Source of the DNA: Nitrosopumilaceae archaeon | GTDB lineage: Archaea > Thermoproteota > Nitrososphaeria > Nitrososphaerales > Nitrosopumilaceae | Assembly: GCA_030697975.1 (NCBI GenBank) | Contig: JAUYOQ010000102.1 | Span: 1-12,725 of the forward strand | Direction: 5' to 3' | DNA: 12,725 bases | Part shown: piece by piece, positions 1 to 6,983 of the stretch | Layout: each line of letters begins with the position of its first letter | Position numbering within the stretch: the first letter of the stretch is position 1 | The notes under the pieces: generated by a model | Seen by the model: the letters and a program-made list of their open reading frames with translations, nothing else | Databases searched by the model: none | What the model was told of the DNA's origin: nothing | Program-made: the position numbers and the translations under genes

Positions 1-422
1 ATATTTACAACAGGCTGTTCAGACTGTGCAAATGTGATTCCATTCACATGCGTTCCAAATATCTCAACAAGCTCAACATCAGGGCTTAGACTGAACTTTA
101 GGGTTCTGCTTTTCTGTGTAGTTTTTGTCTCCTTGTATAACACTTCATCACCATCTGCAATCACAAGAAATCTATCATCTTTTCCATTGTAGCGAGAATC
201 AATAAGATTTCTATCCAATGTAAGCTCCAAAGATCCTTTGGTGTCAGTTACCTTGACATCCAATGCAAGTACCATGTCGCTGTTGTCAAGATCATAGTTT
301 GCTATATCGACTCCATTTGAGACGTATTCAAACGGGGTTGCAAGCTTTGCATCTGCTACTCCTGCTAACATGCCAACTAGTGCAAAAACTGCTAGTGCAA
401 ATCCTGCCTTCAAATCAGGCAT
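1..422 (-). CDS. Partial secreted hypothetical protein (C-terminus outside window)
   Basis: This minus-strand frame is open without a stop from the ATG at 422 to the window edge, giving about 140 residues. The N-terminus is a clear export signal: MPDLK, then a hydrophobic run of about 16 residues (AGFALAVFALVGMLAG) ending in small residues (VADA), a plausible cleavage region. The mature part is rich in Asp, Ser, Thr and alternating hydrophobics (for example LALDVKVTDTKGSLELTLDR), which suggests a beta-sandwich extracellular domain. I recognise no catalytic motif. Surface proteins of this style with a C-terminal anchor are common in ammonia-oxidising archaea, but the C-terminus is not in the window, so anchoring is unknown. 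A weak A/T box near 456-466 could be its promoter. The gene is real with good confidence; its function is unassigned. Confidence 0.8.
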   Translation of the reverse strand, partial: MPDLKAGFALAVFALVGMLAGVADAKLATPFEYVSNGVDIANYDLDNSDMVLALDVKVTDTKGSLELTLDRNLIDSRYNGKDDRFLVIADGDEVLYKETKTTQKSRTLKFSLSPDVELVEIFGTHVNGITFAQSEQPVVN

Positions 423-489
423 GAATCTGTGAATTTGCTATTCAGCAAAAGTGTAATTACTTTTTGACTCGTTGCATCATTTTGCTTTT

Positions 490-723
490 TTATTTTACAA
501 AACTTGTGCAACTACAGTCTAAAACAAGACATGTCTGTGATTGTCTGATGTGCTCGTTTGAGGAATGCCTGCAGTTGACATTTTTGCAAATCCTCCTTTT
601 GGCTTCGCGTTTGATAATTGCCTGTGCAATGTTGTTTGCCTGTTCTTTTGTATGTCCCTTGTCTACATAGTAGTGTACTATCTTGGTATACAGTATCTCA
701 GGATCAAATGATTTTTCAACCAT
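490..723 (-). CDS. Small Cys/His-rich putative zinc-binding protein, 77 aa
   Basis: The protein has two parts. Residues 1-45 are a charged, mostly helical N-terminal half (ILYTKIVHYYVDKGHTKEQANNIAQAII in character). Residues 46-72 form a compact metal-binding-like cluster with C46, C51, H53, H58, C65, C70 and C72. The pattern C-x4-C-x-H-x4-H-x6-C-x4-C-x-C followed by a Phe resembles small zinc-ribbon-like modules of the general form CxCxH...H...C..CxC..F in archaea and bacteria; that family link is by pattern only. Seven possible ligands would suffice for one or two zinc ions. The ATG at 721-723 is the natural start; no Shine-Dalgarno is obvious. An A/T-rich patch at 734-765 probably holds its promoter. 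A regulatory or RNA/protein-binding role is possible but not shown. Confidence 0.78.
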   Translation of the reverse strand: MVEKSFDPEILYTKIVHYYVDKGHTKEQANNIAQAIIKREAKRRICKNVNCRHSSNEHIRQSQTCLVLDCSCTSFVK

Positions 724-851
724 TTCCCTAATCTACTATATACGATTTCATCATAGATAAGATTACTTACATTGGAAAAGATTTTTTGAAAACAACGTCT
801 TTTCCAAACAACAGCATGTTTCCTTGGTACAGAACCATTGGAAGGCTTTCA

Positions 852-864
852 GATATTTTATAAG
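852..864 (+). promoter_or_regulatory. TATA box for the PLP enzyme gene
   Basis: The A/T run with core tattttataag centres about 22-24 nt before the ATG at 880. This is near the archaeal TATA-to-start distance, so the transcript would start at or next to the ATG and be leaderless. It supports choosing 880 over an in-frame TTG at 838, which lies upstream of this box. Confidence 0.5.
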
Positions 865-879
865 ACCTTATTGTACATA

Positions 880-2466
880 ATGCCACAGTGGAGAAGATTG
901 GAGGAACTAAATAAAGAGAGTAATATTGACAGCCTTCTCCTTGAGAATTTTCAGCGAGAGATATGGAGCAAGGTCCCTCACCTAGAAGAAAAACCAGATG
1001 AAGTGAAGGTTGTCAACGCAACACCCCTGATTGATATTACTGAAGATTTGAAAGAGTGTGCAAGAAAAGAGTACGGTCTGGATCTTGCCCATATAGATCT
1101 GCGAGTTTTCGGCAAGTTTGATTCGAACTTGCTGACAGGCTCGATCAAAGTAAGGCCGGCAGTCCAGATAATCCATGATGCCATTGTTACAGGAAAGCTG
1201 AGGCGTGGACAGACTATATTCGAAGCTACCTCCGGTAACTTTGGGATCGCACTTGGACAGATCGGTAAGCTCGGCCTAGATGTCATTACCCTTGTCTCTA
1301 GAAAGCTTCAGGAAGGAGTGTTCGAGGAGTTAAGAAACGAGAAAATACGTGTCATAGATCTTGACATGGATATCTGCCCTGCTCCAGGAATGAAGATCAA
1401 CCCGAATCTTTTGGCTGCCAAAGCAATCGCTGCGAACATTCGCTCACAGCTCACTGAATTGGTGTTTGATCCTGCCATTTTCGATAGATCAAATTCTGAG
1501 ATAGAAGCAGTTCTAGCGAGCCAGGACATAATAAACTTGGCAAAGCTTCTTGCAAAGATCTACGGCTGTTTCTGTCCAGAACAGTACGATAACGAGCTGA
1601 ACATTGAGGTACACAGAACTGTGACCGCCGCGGAGCTTGACCAGCAACTGCGTGAACAAGGCCATTTAATGGCTGAATTCAGAATTGTCTGTACCTTTGG
1701 TACAGGTGGTACCTCGGGTGGATTGAGCAGATACTTGATGGAGAAATATGGAAAGAAGTCACTGCATGTGGTCTTTCCCCTTGGTGATCAAGATGTTGCA
1801 GGGATTAGAACGAAAGGGAAGGCGTTGGGCTTGAAGTTCTATGAGCCTGAGCTATATGCGGGACAACATGAAGTAGATTTTGTGCAGGCAAAACGTCTGC
1901 TAAAGTTTTTCGTAGATAAAGGTCATGACATAGGGGAAAGCAGTGCCCTTGCACTTTACGCGGTGATGCAAATAGCAAACTTTGGTGGTTATGGAGGAAA
2001 GTTTGTCGTGATAATTGCTGATGGAATCCAAAAGTACAGAAAGAACATGGAAACGATAGAAAAGAATCTGGGCAATCTTCAGGTTACCCTAAAGGAAGCT
2101 GTCTCTAACATCGGTAACTACAATAGAGTTCTCTGGATTCACACAATGTATACTCCACGGAAGGAAGGAATAGAGCTAATCGCGAATTCGCTGGGCTGTG
2201 ATGAAAGCAAGATCTCTGTCCCAAAAGCCAGGGACGTGGATCGACTTCTAGCAACCCAAAAGATTCCTGAGGAACTGGATAAAGCATTGGGGGGATCTGA
2301 TGGTAAGTCATTGCTTGTTTGCATGATGGGAAATACTTCGTTGATGGTTGCTCAAGTACTTGCAGGGAAAGGTATTGCAGCTGAAAGTCTGACTGGTGGG
2401 ATATCAGCACTTTCTCAAGAGAAAGGCAAGCAGATTTCTGAATTGGTGCGATTAGCTACCGAATAA
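880..2466 (+). CDS. Fold-type-II PLP enzyme (cysteine synthase-like) with C-terminal rhodanese-like domain
   Basis: The 528-residue protein carries the signatures of the tryptophan-synthase-beta / cysteine-synthase superfamily. These are the SIKVRPA loop with the likely Schiff-base lysine K90, the substrate-carboxylate loop EATSGNFG at about 115-122, the glycine-rich phosphate loop GTGGTSGG at 274-281, a GESSALAL segment near 352-359, and ADGIQKY at 380-386. Between the second and third motifs is an insertion of roughly 100 residues not found in compact cysteine synthases. The last ~50-100 residues end in C481-MMGNTS followed by a GIAAESLTGGISAL segment, which matches the active-site Cys loop and LxGG end of rhodaneses, although the N-terminal half of a rhodanese is hard to see. 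A PLP enzyme acting on an activated amino acid with a sulfur-carrying tail is the natural inference; the real substrate is unknown. Sampled lines reach 45-55% GC against 35-40% in neighbours, hinting at transfer. It is convergent with the VWA gene. Confidence 0.85.
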   Translation: MPQWRRLEELNKESNIDSLLLENFQREIWSKVPHLEEKPDEVKVVNATPLIDITEDLKECARKEYGLDLAHIDLRVFGKFDSNLLTGSIKVRPAVQIIHDAIVTGKLRRGQTIFEATSGNFGIALGQIGKLGLDVITLVSRKLQEGVFEELRNEKIRVIDLDMDICPAPGMKINPNLLAAKAIAANIRSQLTELVFDPAIFDRSNSEIEAVLASQDIINLAKLLAKIYGCFCPEQYDNELNIEVHRTVTAAELDQQLREQGHLMAEFRIVCTFGTGGTSGGLSRYLMEKYGKKSLHVVFPLGDQDVAGIRTKGKALGLKFYEPELYAGQHEVDFVQAKRLLKFFVDKGHDIGESSALALYAVMQIANFGGYGGKFVVIIADGIQKYRKNMETIEKNLGNLQVTLKEAVSNIGNYNRVLWIHTMYTPRKEGIELIANSLGCDESKISVPKARDVDRLLATQKIPEELDKALGGSDGKSLLVCMMGNTSLMVAQVLAGKGIAAESLTGGISALSQEKGKQISELVRLATE

Positions 2467-2499
2467 TAAACATTGAATGTGTTGAAATGACTGTCTCAA

Positions 2500-4065
2500 T
2501 TAATTTCCGCCTAAAACACTAAGAACTCTTTTTGGTATGTCATTGATTCTACTTACCGCAAGTGTTCTTTCGTATCCAAGATACTTCAGATTGCTTGCAA
2601 TGATTGTTGCACGTGTAGTGTCAGGTCCCACTCCAATGGCTACCATCTTTATTCCAAGCTGCTTGAATGATTTTACCATACTTCTTACAGCATTAGGATC
2701 TGATGGCTCACCATCAGATAAGGTGAGGAAAATATCTGGTTTTTTTGAACGCAAAATAGGATACATCTTGTCATATACTTCTGCCAAAGGTGTTCCTCCG
2801 TTTGCAATAATCTGGGCAAGTCTTTTGGCTGCAACATAATTCCATTTCATGTTTTCTGGCTTTATCAGCCAACATACAACCTGCTTTTGTTCTGTGTTAA
2901 ACGCATAAACTGCAAACTTTACCTTAAGATACGACAAGACTTCGCAAAGTGCAAGTGTTGCCTTTTTGTATTCTAGCTGATCTGCTGAAATGCTTGATGA
3001 GTGATCAAGTAAAATAACAATTCTTGTCTTTATTGTCTTTTTTACGTCGGTAAAAAATGGCTGATTTCCTTCAATGTATGTCTCTGCATCAAACTCATCG
3101 CCTGCAATTACGTGCTGCTCCTTCCAGCCTGTCTTCCATTCCCGAAACTTTGCCTTTAGGTTGCTTATCAAGTCAAGGTCATAGATTTTTGTTTCATCAA
3201 CGCTTGTCTCAGACGGGATTCTGATTCCAATGATATCAGTACCAAGACCAATGTTTTCGTTTTTTCTGTTTTCATCAAGCAAAACGTTGTATTCATCAAA
3301 GATCTCTTTTCCTTCAAGTGCTGATTTTGGATCGACTTTTCCCAAATCATTTTCGCGATGCTTGGAAATCTTTGATAGTGCTTTTACCAAGTCTTGCTCT
3401 GTTACTGCAAGACCTGGTCCACGTTTTGGAACAGAAAGTGGAACTGTGATCAGCGCATCAAGGTCAAGTATTCTTAAAATTTCAGGAATTTTTGTTTCAA
3501 GCCATTCTGTGTCATAATTTTTTTCAATTGCATTATCTAGAATCTTTTTTGCATACTCTGCAGCCCTTGAAACCTTTTCAAAGTGGCTTGGCTGCAGCTC
3601 GCCTTTGATGTCGCCTATCAAAAAGTACTGGTAAAAGGCCTCAACCATTCGTGCCTTTCCATAGACTGAGCTTAGTATTGGCCTATAGCTCCACATGTAA
3701 GAATAGTTGAAAATTAGCTCCTCATCCATTCCCTGCCAAACTTTTCTTCCCAAAAGTTCAATTCTGCGGGTCTCAATTGTGTTTAAGATAAAGCCAAACG
3801 CATGGTCGCTGCTTAGAATCTTTTTGCAGAATTTAATTCGCATTGCCTCATACCAAAGCGAGGTTCGAAACTGCCTGTACTTTTGAAAGTTGCTTCCGTT
3901 GTATCTATCAATTGGCGTTATGATGACTCGATTTTCATGCAGTCTTGTACGAGTTTCAGTTTTATTTGAAATCTCGATTGTTACGTTTTCTTTTCCAGAC
4001 CATCGCCTGACAAGAAACGTTGCAATGTCGATTAGTGTATCATTTCTTAAACTGAGTGTCTGCAT
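2500..4065 (-). CDS. von Willebrand factor A domain protein, partner of MoxR-type AAA+ ATPase
   Basis: A 521-residue protein. The C-terminal VWA domain (about 347-520) has a full metal-ion-dependent adhesion site: D354-H-S-S-S (DxSxS with S356 and S358), T425 in GGTPL and D451 in LSDGEP. The N-terminal part (about 50-145) contains a KYRQFRTSLWYEA stretch followed by NTIETRRIELLGRKVW. This resembles the pre-VWA region of CobT/NorD/CbbO-like proteins, where a nucleus of the type 'hNxIEDxRxE' is seen. The middle (240-340) is acidic and probably flexible. There is no signal peptide, so it is cytoplasmic. Its ATG overlaps the stop of the AAA+ gene (TAATG), so the two are translationally coupled. 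In this family the VWA protein recruits the client and the ATPase remodels it, often for metal-cofactor insertion or activation. The client is not evident from neighbours. Confidence 0.88.
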   Translation of the reverse strand: MQTLSLRNDTLIDIATFLVRRWSGKENVTIEISNKTETRTRLHENRVIITPIDRYNGSNFQKYRQFRTSLWYEAMRIKFCKKILSSDHAFGFILNTIETRRIELLGRKVWQGMDEELIFNYSYMWSYRPILSSVYGKARMVEAFYQYFLIGDIKGELQPSHFEKVSRAAEYAKKILDNAIEKNYDTEWLETKIPEILRILDLDALITVPLSVPKRGPGLAVTEQDLVKALSKISKHRENDLGKVDPKSALEGKEIFDEYNVLLDENRKNENIGLGTDIIGIRIPSETSVDETKIYDLDLISNLKAKFREWKTGWKEQHVIAGDEFDAETYIEGNQPFFTDVKKTIKTRIVILLDHSSSISADQLEYKKATLALCEVLSYLKVKFAVYAFNTEQKQVVCWLIKPENMKWNYVAAKRLAQIIANGGTPLAEVYDKMYPILRSKKPDIFLTLSDGEPSDPNAVRSMVKSFKQLGIKMVAIGVGPDTTRATIIASNLKYLGYERTLAVSRINDIPKRVLSVLGGN

Positions 4066-4862
4066 TAGTTACCAAACATCGATGTTATGATGTCGCTTAC
4101 CTTTTGGTACTCTACATTTCCCCATTGTGCATACACGTTTGCAAAAACGATGTTTGCTGCCTCTTTTGGACTGGTTCCAGAAGCTAAAAGCTTTGCATAA
4201 GATATTGTCTCCCTAAGACTTGGAGAGTAGTATAGTTCCTCAACTGCAGCTGCTTGTCGTAGTGTATTTGCAAGTTTTATTCCAAGAATCACCTTCTCAG
4301 TATTTAGACCAGAAACATGTCTTTTGATTATTTCAAACTCGATGTCTTCTGGCGGATATTCTAGTCTGATTCTTACAGGAAATCTGCTGATTATCTGTGG
4401 CGGAAGCTCCTTTGTTCCAACATGTGTTAGTGGATTAATAGTTGCAACAACAAACCATTCCTTTTTTGCCTCTATTGTCTCGCCAGTTGACTCTTTTAGT
4501 ACGACTTGGCGTCTGTCGTCTAGTGCCTCATCTAGTCTCAATAAAACATCAGCTTCAGCAGAGTTTATCTCATCAAGGTATAGCATGCCGCCTTCCTTCA
4601 TTGACTTTATCAAAATTCCTTCATCAAATCCGACTGAACCATTTTCCAAAGTCTTTGTTCCAACAAGGTGGCTTTCGCGAGTCCTAAGGCTGAAATTGAT
4701 TGATTCTAGCTTTATCTCTTTTCTTTTTGCAAATTCCCTTACAAGCGTAGTTTTTCCAGTTCCTTTTGGACCAATAACTAACACAAACAGTCCTAACTGG
4801 TATGCCTTGTTTAATACATCAAAGGAATTATTCCAATCTAAATAGGAAGATTCTTGTAACAC
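4065..4862 (-). CDS. MoxR-family AAA+ ATPase (CbbQ/NorQ/GvpN-like)
   Basis: The 265-residue protein has Walker A GPKGTGKTT (31-39), Walker B LYLDEIN (94-100), a sensor-1 type segment VVATINP (138-144) and an arginine-finger candidate in IISRFP (R160). The PPEDIEFEIIKRH segment after it and the C-terminal helical lid are typical of MoxR ATPases. Such ATPases work as hexamers that remodel or activate a client together with a VWA-domain partner, here encoded immediately downstream. The start is a GTG (4860-4862). No ATG lies nearby, and a TATA element at 4884-4894 is about 27 nt upstream, so the transcript is probably leaderless from the GTG. The promoter sits in only 36 nt between this gene and the end of the flavoprotein gene, so the pair forms its own unit. 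Confidence 0.92.
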   Translation of the reverse strand: MLQESSYLDWNNSFDVLNKAYQLGLFVLVIGPKGTGKTTLVREFAKRKEIKLESINFSLRTRESHLVGTKTLENGSVGFDEGILIKSMKEGGMLYLDEINSAEADVLLRLDEALDDRRQVVLKESTGETIEAKKEWFVVATINPLTHVGTKELPPQIISRFPVRIRLEYPPEDIEFEIIKRHVSGLNTEKVILGIKLANTLRQAAAVEELYYSPSLRETISYAKLLASGTSPKEAANIVFANVYAQWGNVEYQKVSDIITSMFGN

Positions 4863-4883
4863 AATTTTTGAGTGGTTCGTCTC

Positions 4884-4894
4884 AAATTTAAAAC
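4884..4894 (-). promoter_or_regulatory. TATA box for AAA+/VWA operon
   Basis: The A/T run aaatttaaaac (plus-strand reading) centres on about 4889, some 27 nt upstream of the GTG at 4862 on the minus strand. The spacing fits a leaderless archaeal promoter and decides the non-ATG start of the ATPase gene. Confidence 0.55.
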
Positions 4895-4898
4895 TAGT

Positions 4899-6359
4899 CT
4901 AGTTTGCAAATGAGCCAAGCTTTGTGTTTGCCTCATCTAGTTTTTGGTGCAGCTTGTTTTTCCATTCATCAAACCCATCTGGTGAATCAGGAAAATTGTA
5001 ATAGTGTTGTGTCAGCCACTTGTTTTGCTGGGTTGTGTACCTGAGACCTTCGGCAAGTTTTTTGTTGAGTGCTCCGCGAATCATCATCCCAATCTTTCCT
5101 ACCATGCTAAAGTCAGGATGCTCGCCTTTTGATATTGCCTCAACATCAAGATCACCCAAAAAGTGTTTCATGCCGTAACTTATTTGATCATTTGTCAGAG
5201 TCTGAATAAGTCTTCGAAAGACTTCTAGTCCTGCTGTCTTGTAACCATACTCGTTTATGAACTCCTTGTTGTATTTCCACAGCCCATTTTCTGTTACATT
5301 CCCTGACTCTATTGCCTCGACAACACATTTTCCAATTATTGTTCCAGCAACAAGTGCAGGGCCTATTCCTCCTGCATCAAGTGGCTTTGGCATCCACGCG
5401 GCATCGCCAACTATAGCATAGCCGTTTGCAACAAGGCAGTCGTTTTGTCTTCGAACAGATACCTGAAAGTTTCCAGTAGCATTGTTTTTGTCAATTTCGT
5501 CTTCTGATAATTTTGGATTTTTTATTGCCCTGTTTCGTGCAACATATTGATCAATCAAACTAGATACGGTATCAGTTTTTTTCAGTCTTGCATTTCGTTG
5601 ATCTAAAAGTGATTTTTCAATTCCAAGGCCAATGTTTACCTTGTTTTGTCCCTTTGGAAAAACCCAGCCATATCCACCAGGGGCTATGTCTTGGTCAAGA
5701 TGGATTATGCAATAGTCTGGATCAAACTCTGTAAGGTCTTCTTGAGCCTTTTCAAAATACATGATGTATCTACCAGTAGACTCGATATCACGACGGTCGA
5801 TCTTTTTTTCCATCTTTGTTGTGTTTTTGACGCCGTTTCGTAGCATCGATGTTATGCCTGTTGTATCGATTACGACTTTGGCTGTTTTCTTGAAGGGCTG
5901 CTTTGTCTTGTTGTCTATTCCCTCAACACCAATCACTTGACTGTCATCGTAGAGAAGGCCTGTCAGGTTTATCTCAAACTCAAAATTAATCCCTCTTTTT
6001 TTTGCTCGCTCATTTTGAACTTCGGGGAGTTTTTGTCTATTCAGCATATAGCCTTCGCCATCAAAGGGAATTGCAGTTTGCCTGTCTGGTGAAAATGCCA
6101 TTACTCCCTTTACGTGGTGTTCGATTTCAGGCTCAGACCATGGCACCTTGATTCGCTCTGCCATATAGTCTACTGCCTCCTTGCTTACTGCATCGCCGCA
6201 AGTCCAGCCGCTAAAGCTTTTTCTTCCCGGCATGAATTCTGAATTTCTGTCAATTACAAGAATTGATAATTTCTGATTAGAATAATACGAAACAGATTGA
6301 GCAGCAATGGTTCCAGCTAGTCCACCACCTGCAACTATAACATCATAATCGGTTTCCAT
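4899..6359 (-). CDS. Geranylgeranyl reductase family FAD-dependent oxidoreductase
   Basis: A 486-residue flavoprotein of the geranylgeranyl reductase family, whose archaeal members saturate the isoprenoid chains of membrane lipids or related isoprenoids. The N-terminus has the FAD dinucleotide-binding motif DVIVAGGGLAGTIAA (about 6-20). SGWTCGDAVS (about 50-59) matches the family's CGD/E segment, YMLNRQKLPE (about 104-113) the conserved Arg strand, and GYGWVFP (229-235) and VGDAAWMPKPLDAGGIGPAL (317-336) the second FAD-contact and substrate regions. The C-terminus is a helical tail with no transmembrane segment. Thaumarchaea often encode several paralogues, so the exact substrate (archaetidyl lipid, quinone side chain or other) cannot be read here. 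I chose the ATG at 6357-6359 over the GTG one codon upstream, because the TATA box at 6382-6391 sits about 27 nt from it. Confidence 0.93.
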   Translation of the reverse strand: METDYDVIVAGGGLAGTIAAQSVSYYSNQKLSILVIDRNSEFMPGRKSFSGWTCGDAVSKEAVDYMAERIKVPWSEPEIEHHVKGVMAFSPDRQTAIPFDGEGYMLNRQKLPEVQNERAKKRGINFEFEINLTGLLYDDSQVIGVEGIDNKTKQPFKKTAKVVIDTTGITSMLRNGVKNTTKMEKKIDRRDIESTGRYIMYFEKAQEDLTEFDPDYCIIHLDQDIAPGGYGWVFPKGQNKVNIGLGIEKSLLDQRNARLKKTDTVSSLIDQYVARNRAIKNPKLSEDEIDKNNATGNFQVSVRRQNDCLVANGYAIVGDAAWMPKPLDAGGIGPALVAGTIIGKCVVEAIESGNVTENGLWKYNKEFINEYGYKTAGLEVFRRLIQTLTNDQISYGMKHFLGDLDVEAISKGEHPDFSMVGKIGMMIRGALNKKLAEGLRYTTQQNKWLTQHYYNFPDSPDGFDEWKNKLHQKLDEANTKLGSFAN

Positions 6360-6380
6360 CACAACCCAGCTTGGCCAACT

Positions 6381-6391
6381 GTATTTAAAAT
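6381..6391. promoter_or_regulatory. Shared TATA element between flavoprotein gene and candidate ncRNA
   Basis: The near-palindromic run gtatttaaaat can be read as a TATA box on both strands. On the minus strand it is about 27 nt before the flavoprotein ATG (6359), giving a leaderless start. On the plus strand, the same distance would place a transcription start around 6413-6422, just before the GC-rich island. Bidirectional use is inference. Confidence 0.5.
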
Positions 6392-6420
6392 AATCTTGAA
6401 AAAATACATTAACATTTTTT

Positions 6421-6508
6421 TGGGTCGGTTCGTCGCGGCGTCTTCAACGCTGTTGCTCAGACTGGAGCGGCTATTATCTCCTCATTCCCAACTGATTACT
6501 AGTTTTTT
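6421..6508 (+). ncRNA. Candidate structured small RNA, ~70-88 nt
   Basis: The 167-base gap between two minus-strand genes holds no plausible ORF but does hold a GC-rich island. Foldable elements visible by eye are a closing helix TGGG (6421-6424) with CCCA (6487-6490), a hairpin at 6436-6452 with stem CGGCGT/ACGCTG and loop CTTCA, and a second hairpin at 6452-6471 with stem GTTGCTC/GAGCGGC (two G-U pairs) and loop AGACTG. An alternative stem GGAG (6464-6467) with CTCC (6478-6481) competes with the second hairpin. A T6 run at 6503-6508 follows on the plus strand, as in archaeal terminators, and a TATA element lies upstream. It does not fold as a tRNA, and I see no box C/D pair. Class and function are unknown. 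Confidence 0.42.
6503..6508 (+). terminator. T-run terminator after candidate ncRNA
   Basis: Six consecutive T on the plus strand followed by more T-rich sequence (to about 6514). The minus strand is A-rich here, so the signal suits plus-strand transcription only, even though both flanking protein genes are on the minus strand. Confidence 0.4.
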
Positions 6509-6526
6509 ATTCTTATTAAATTGTAT

Positions 6527-6952
6527 TTAGCTTGGAGCAAAGAGCTTGGTATAGATTCTGGCTGTGTCCTTTTTGCTGTATACTGGAGTATAGATCTTTA
6601 CCTTGACTGCGTCATTTTCCTGCAATACCAAGTTTCTTCTTACAAGTTCCTGCTTTCCAAGTCGTATATGCAACATCGAGTCTTGGACTCGGTTTTCCAT
6701 GTCATCAATTACTTCTGAAAGCTGGTCTTGTGGTAGATTAGACGCTAGTTTTTTTATGAAACTTGATGCCTTGTTTTTTGTAATTTTTGCACGAAGAAAT
6801 GTAATTGGGTTTTCATAGTGGCCAACTAGCTGTTCTTTTGCAAATTCTGACTCTACTATTCCAAAAAGTTCCAAAAAAGAATCAAAAATTTTCCGCTCGT
6901 CTTCTGTTGCATGCACAATTACCTCAATTGTTACTTCTACTTTCTCTTCCAT
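6527..6952 (-). CDS. COG1325-type RNA-binding protein (predicted exosome-associated)
   Basis: A 141-residue cytoplasmic protein with no signal or membrane segment. The N-terminal EVTIEVIVHATEDERKIFDSF, the mid-segment FLRAKITKNKASSFIKKL, and a C-terminal half with DMENRVQDSMLHIRLGKQEL and AVKVKIYTPVY match my recollection of the archaeal COG1325 / DUF54 RNA-binding family, a short protein with an L5-like fold predicted to be exosome- or translation-linked. That assignment rests on sequence character and context and not on a search. It follows eS1/S3Ae by 31 nt. An A/T patch (tttacaaaatttt on the minus strand, about 6970-6982) lies about 27 nt before the ATG, so it may be transcribed separately as a leaderless message as well as by read-through. 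Confidence 0.75.
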   Translation of the reverse strand: MEEKVEVTIEVIVHATEDERKIFDSFLELFGIVESEFAKEQLVGHYENPITFLRAKITKNKASSFIKKLASNLPQDQLSEVIDDMENRVQDSMLHIRLGKQELVRRNLVLQENDAVKVKIYTPVYSKKDTARIYTKLFAPS

Positions 6953-6983
6953 TTGCCTAATCTGGGAAAATTTTGTAAACGCT

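Noticed and set aside
838..879. A 14-codon upstream extension of the PLP enzyme beginning with TTG.
   Set aside because: It overlaps the TATA-like box at 852-864, shows no family conservation that I recognise, and the ATG at 880 has the right promoter spacing.
4324..4845. A 173-codon open frame on the plus strand opposite the AAA+ ATPase gene.
   Set aside because: The ATPase frame has complete Walker and sensor motifs; the opposite frame is Ser/Phe-rich low-complexity translation typical of an antisense shadow.
6421..6490. A tRNA in the GC-rich island, on either strand.
   Set aside because: On the minus strand a D-arm-like GGAG/CTCC stem appears, but there is no matching anticodon stem, T-arm or 7-bp acceptor; the plus strand lacks the D-loop GG and a T-loop in place.
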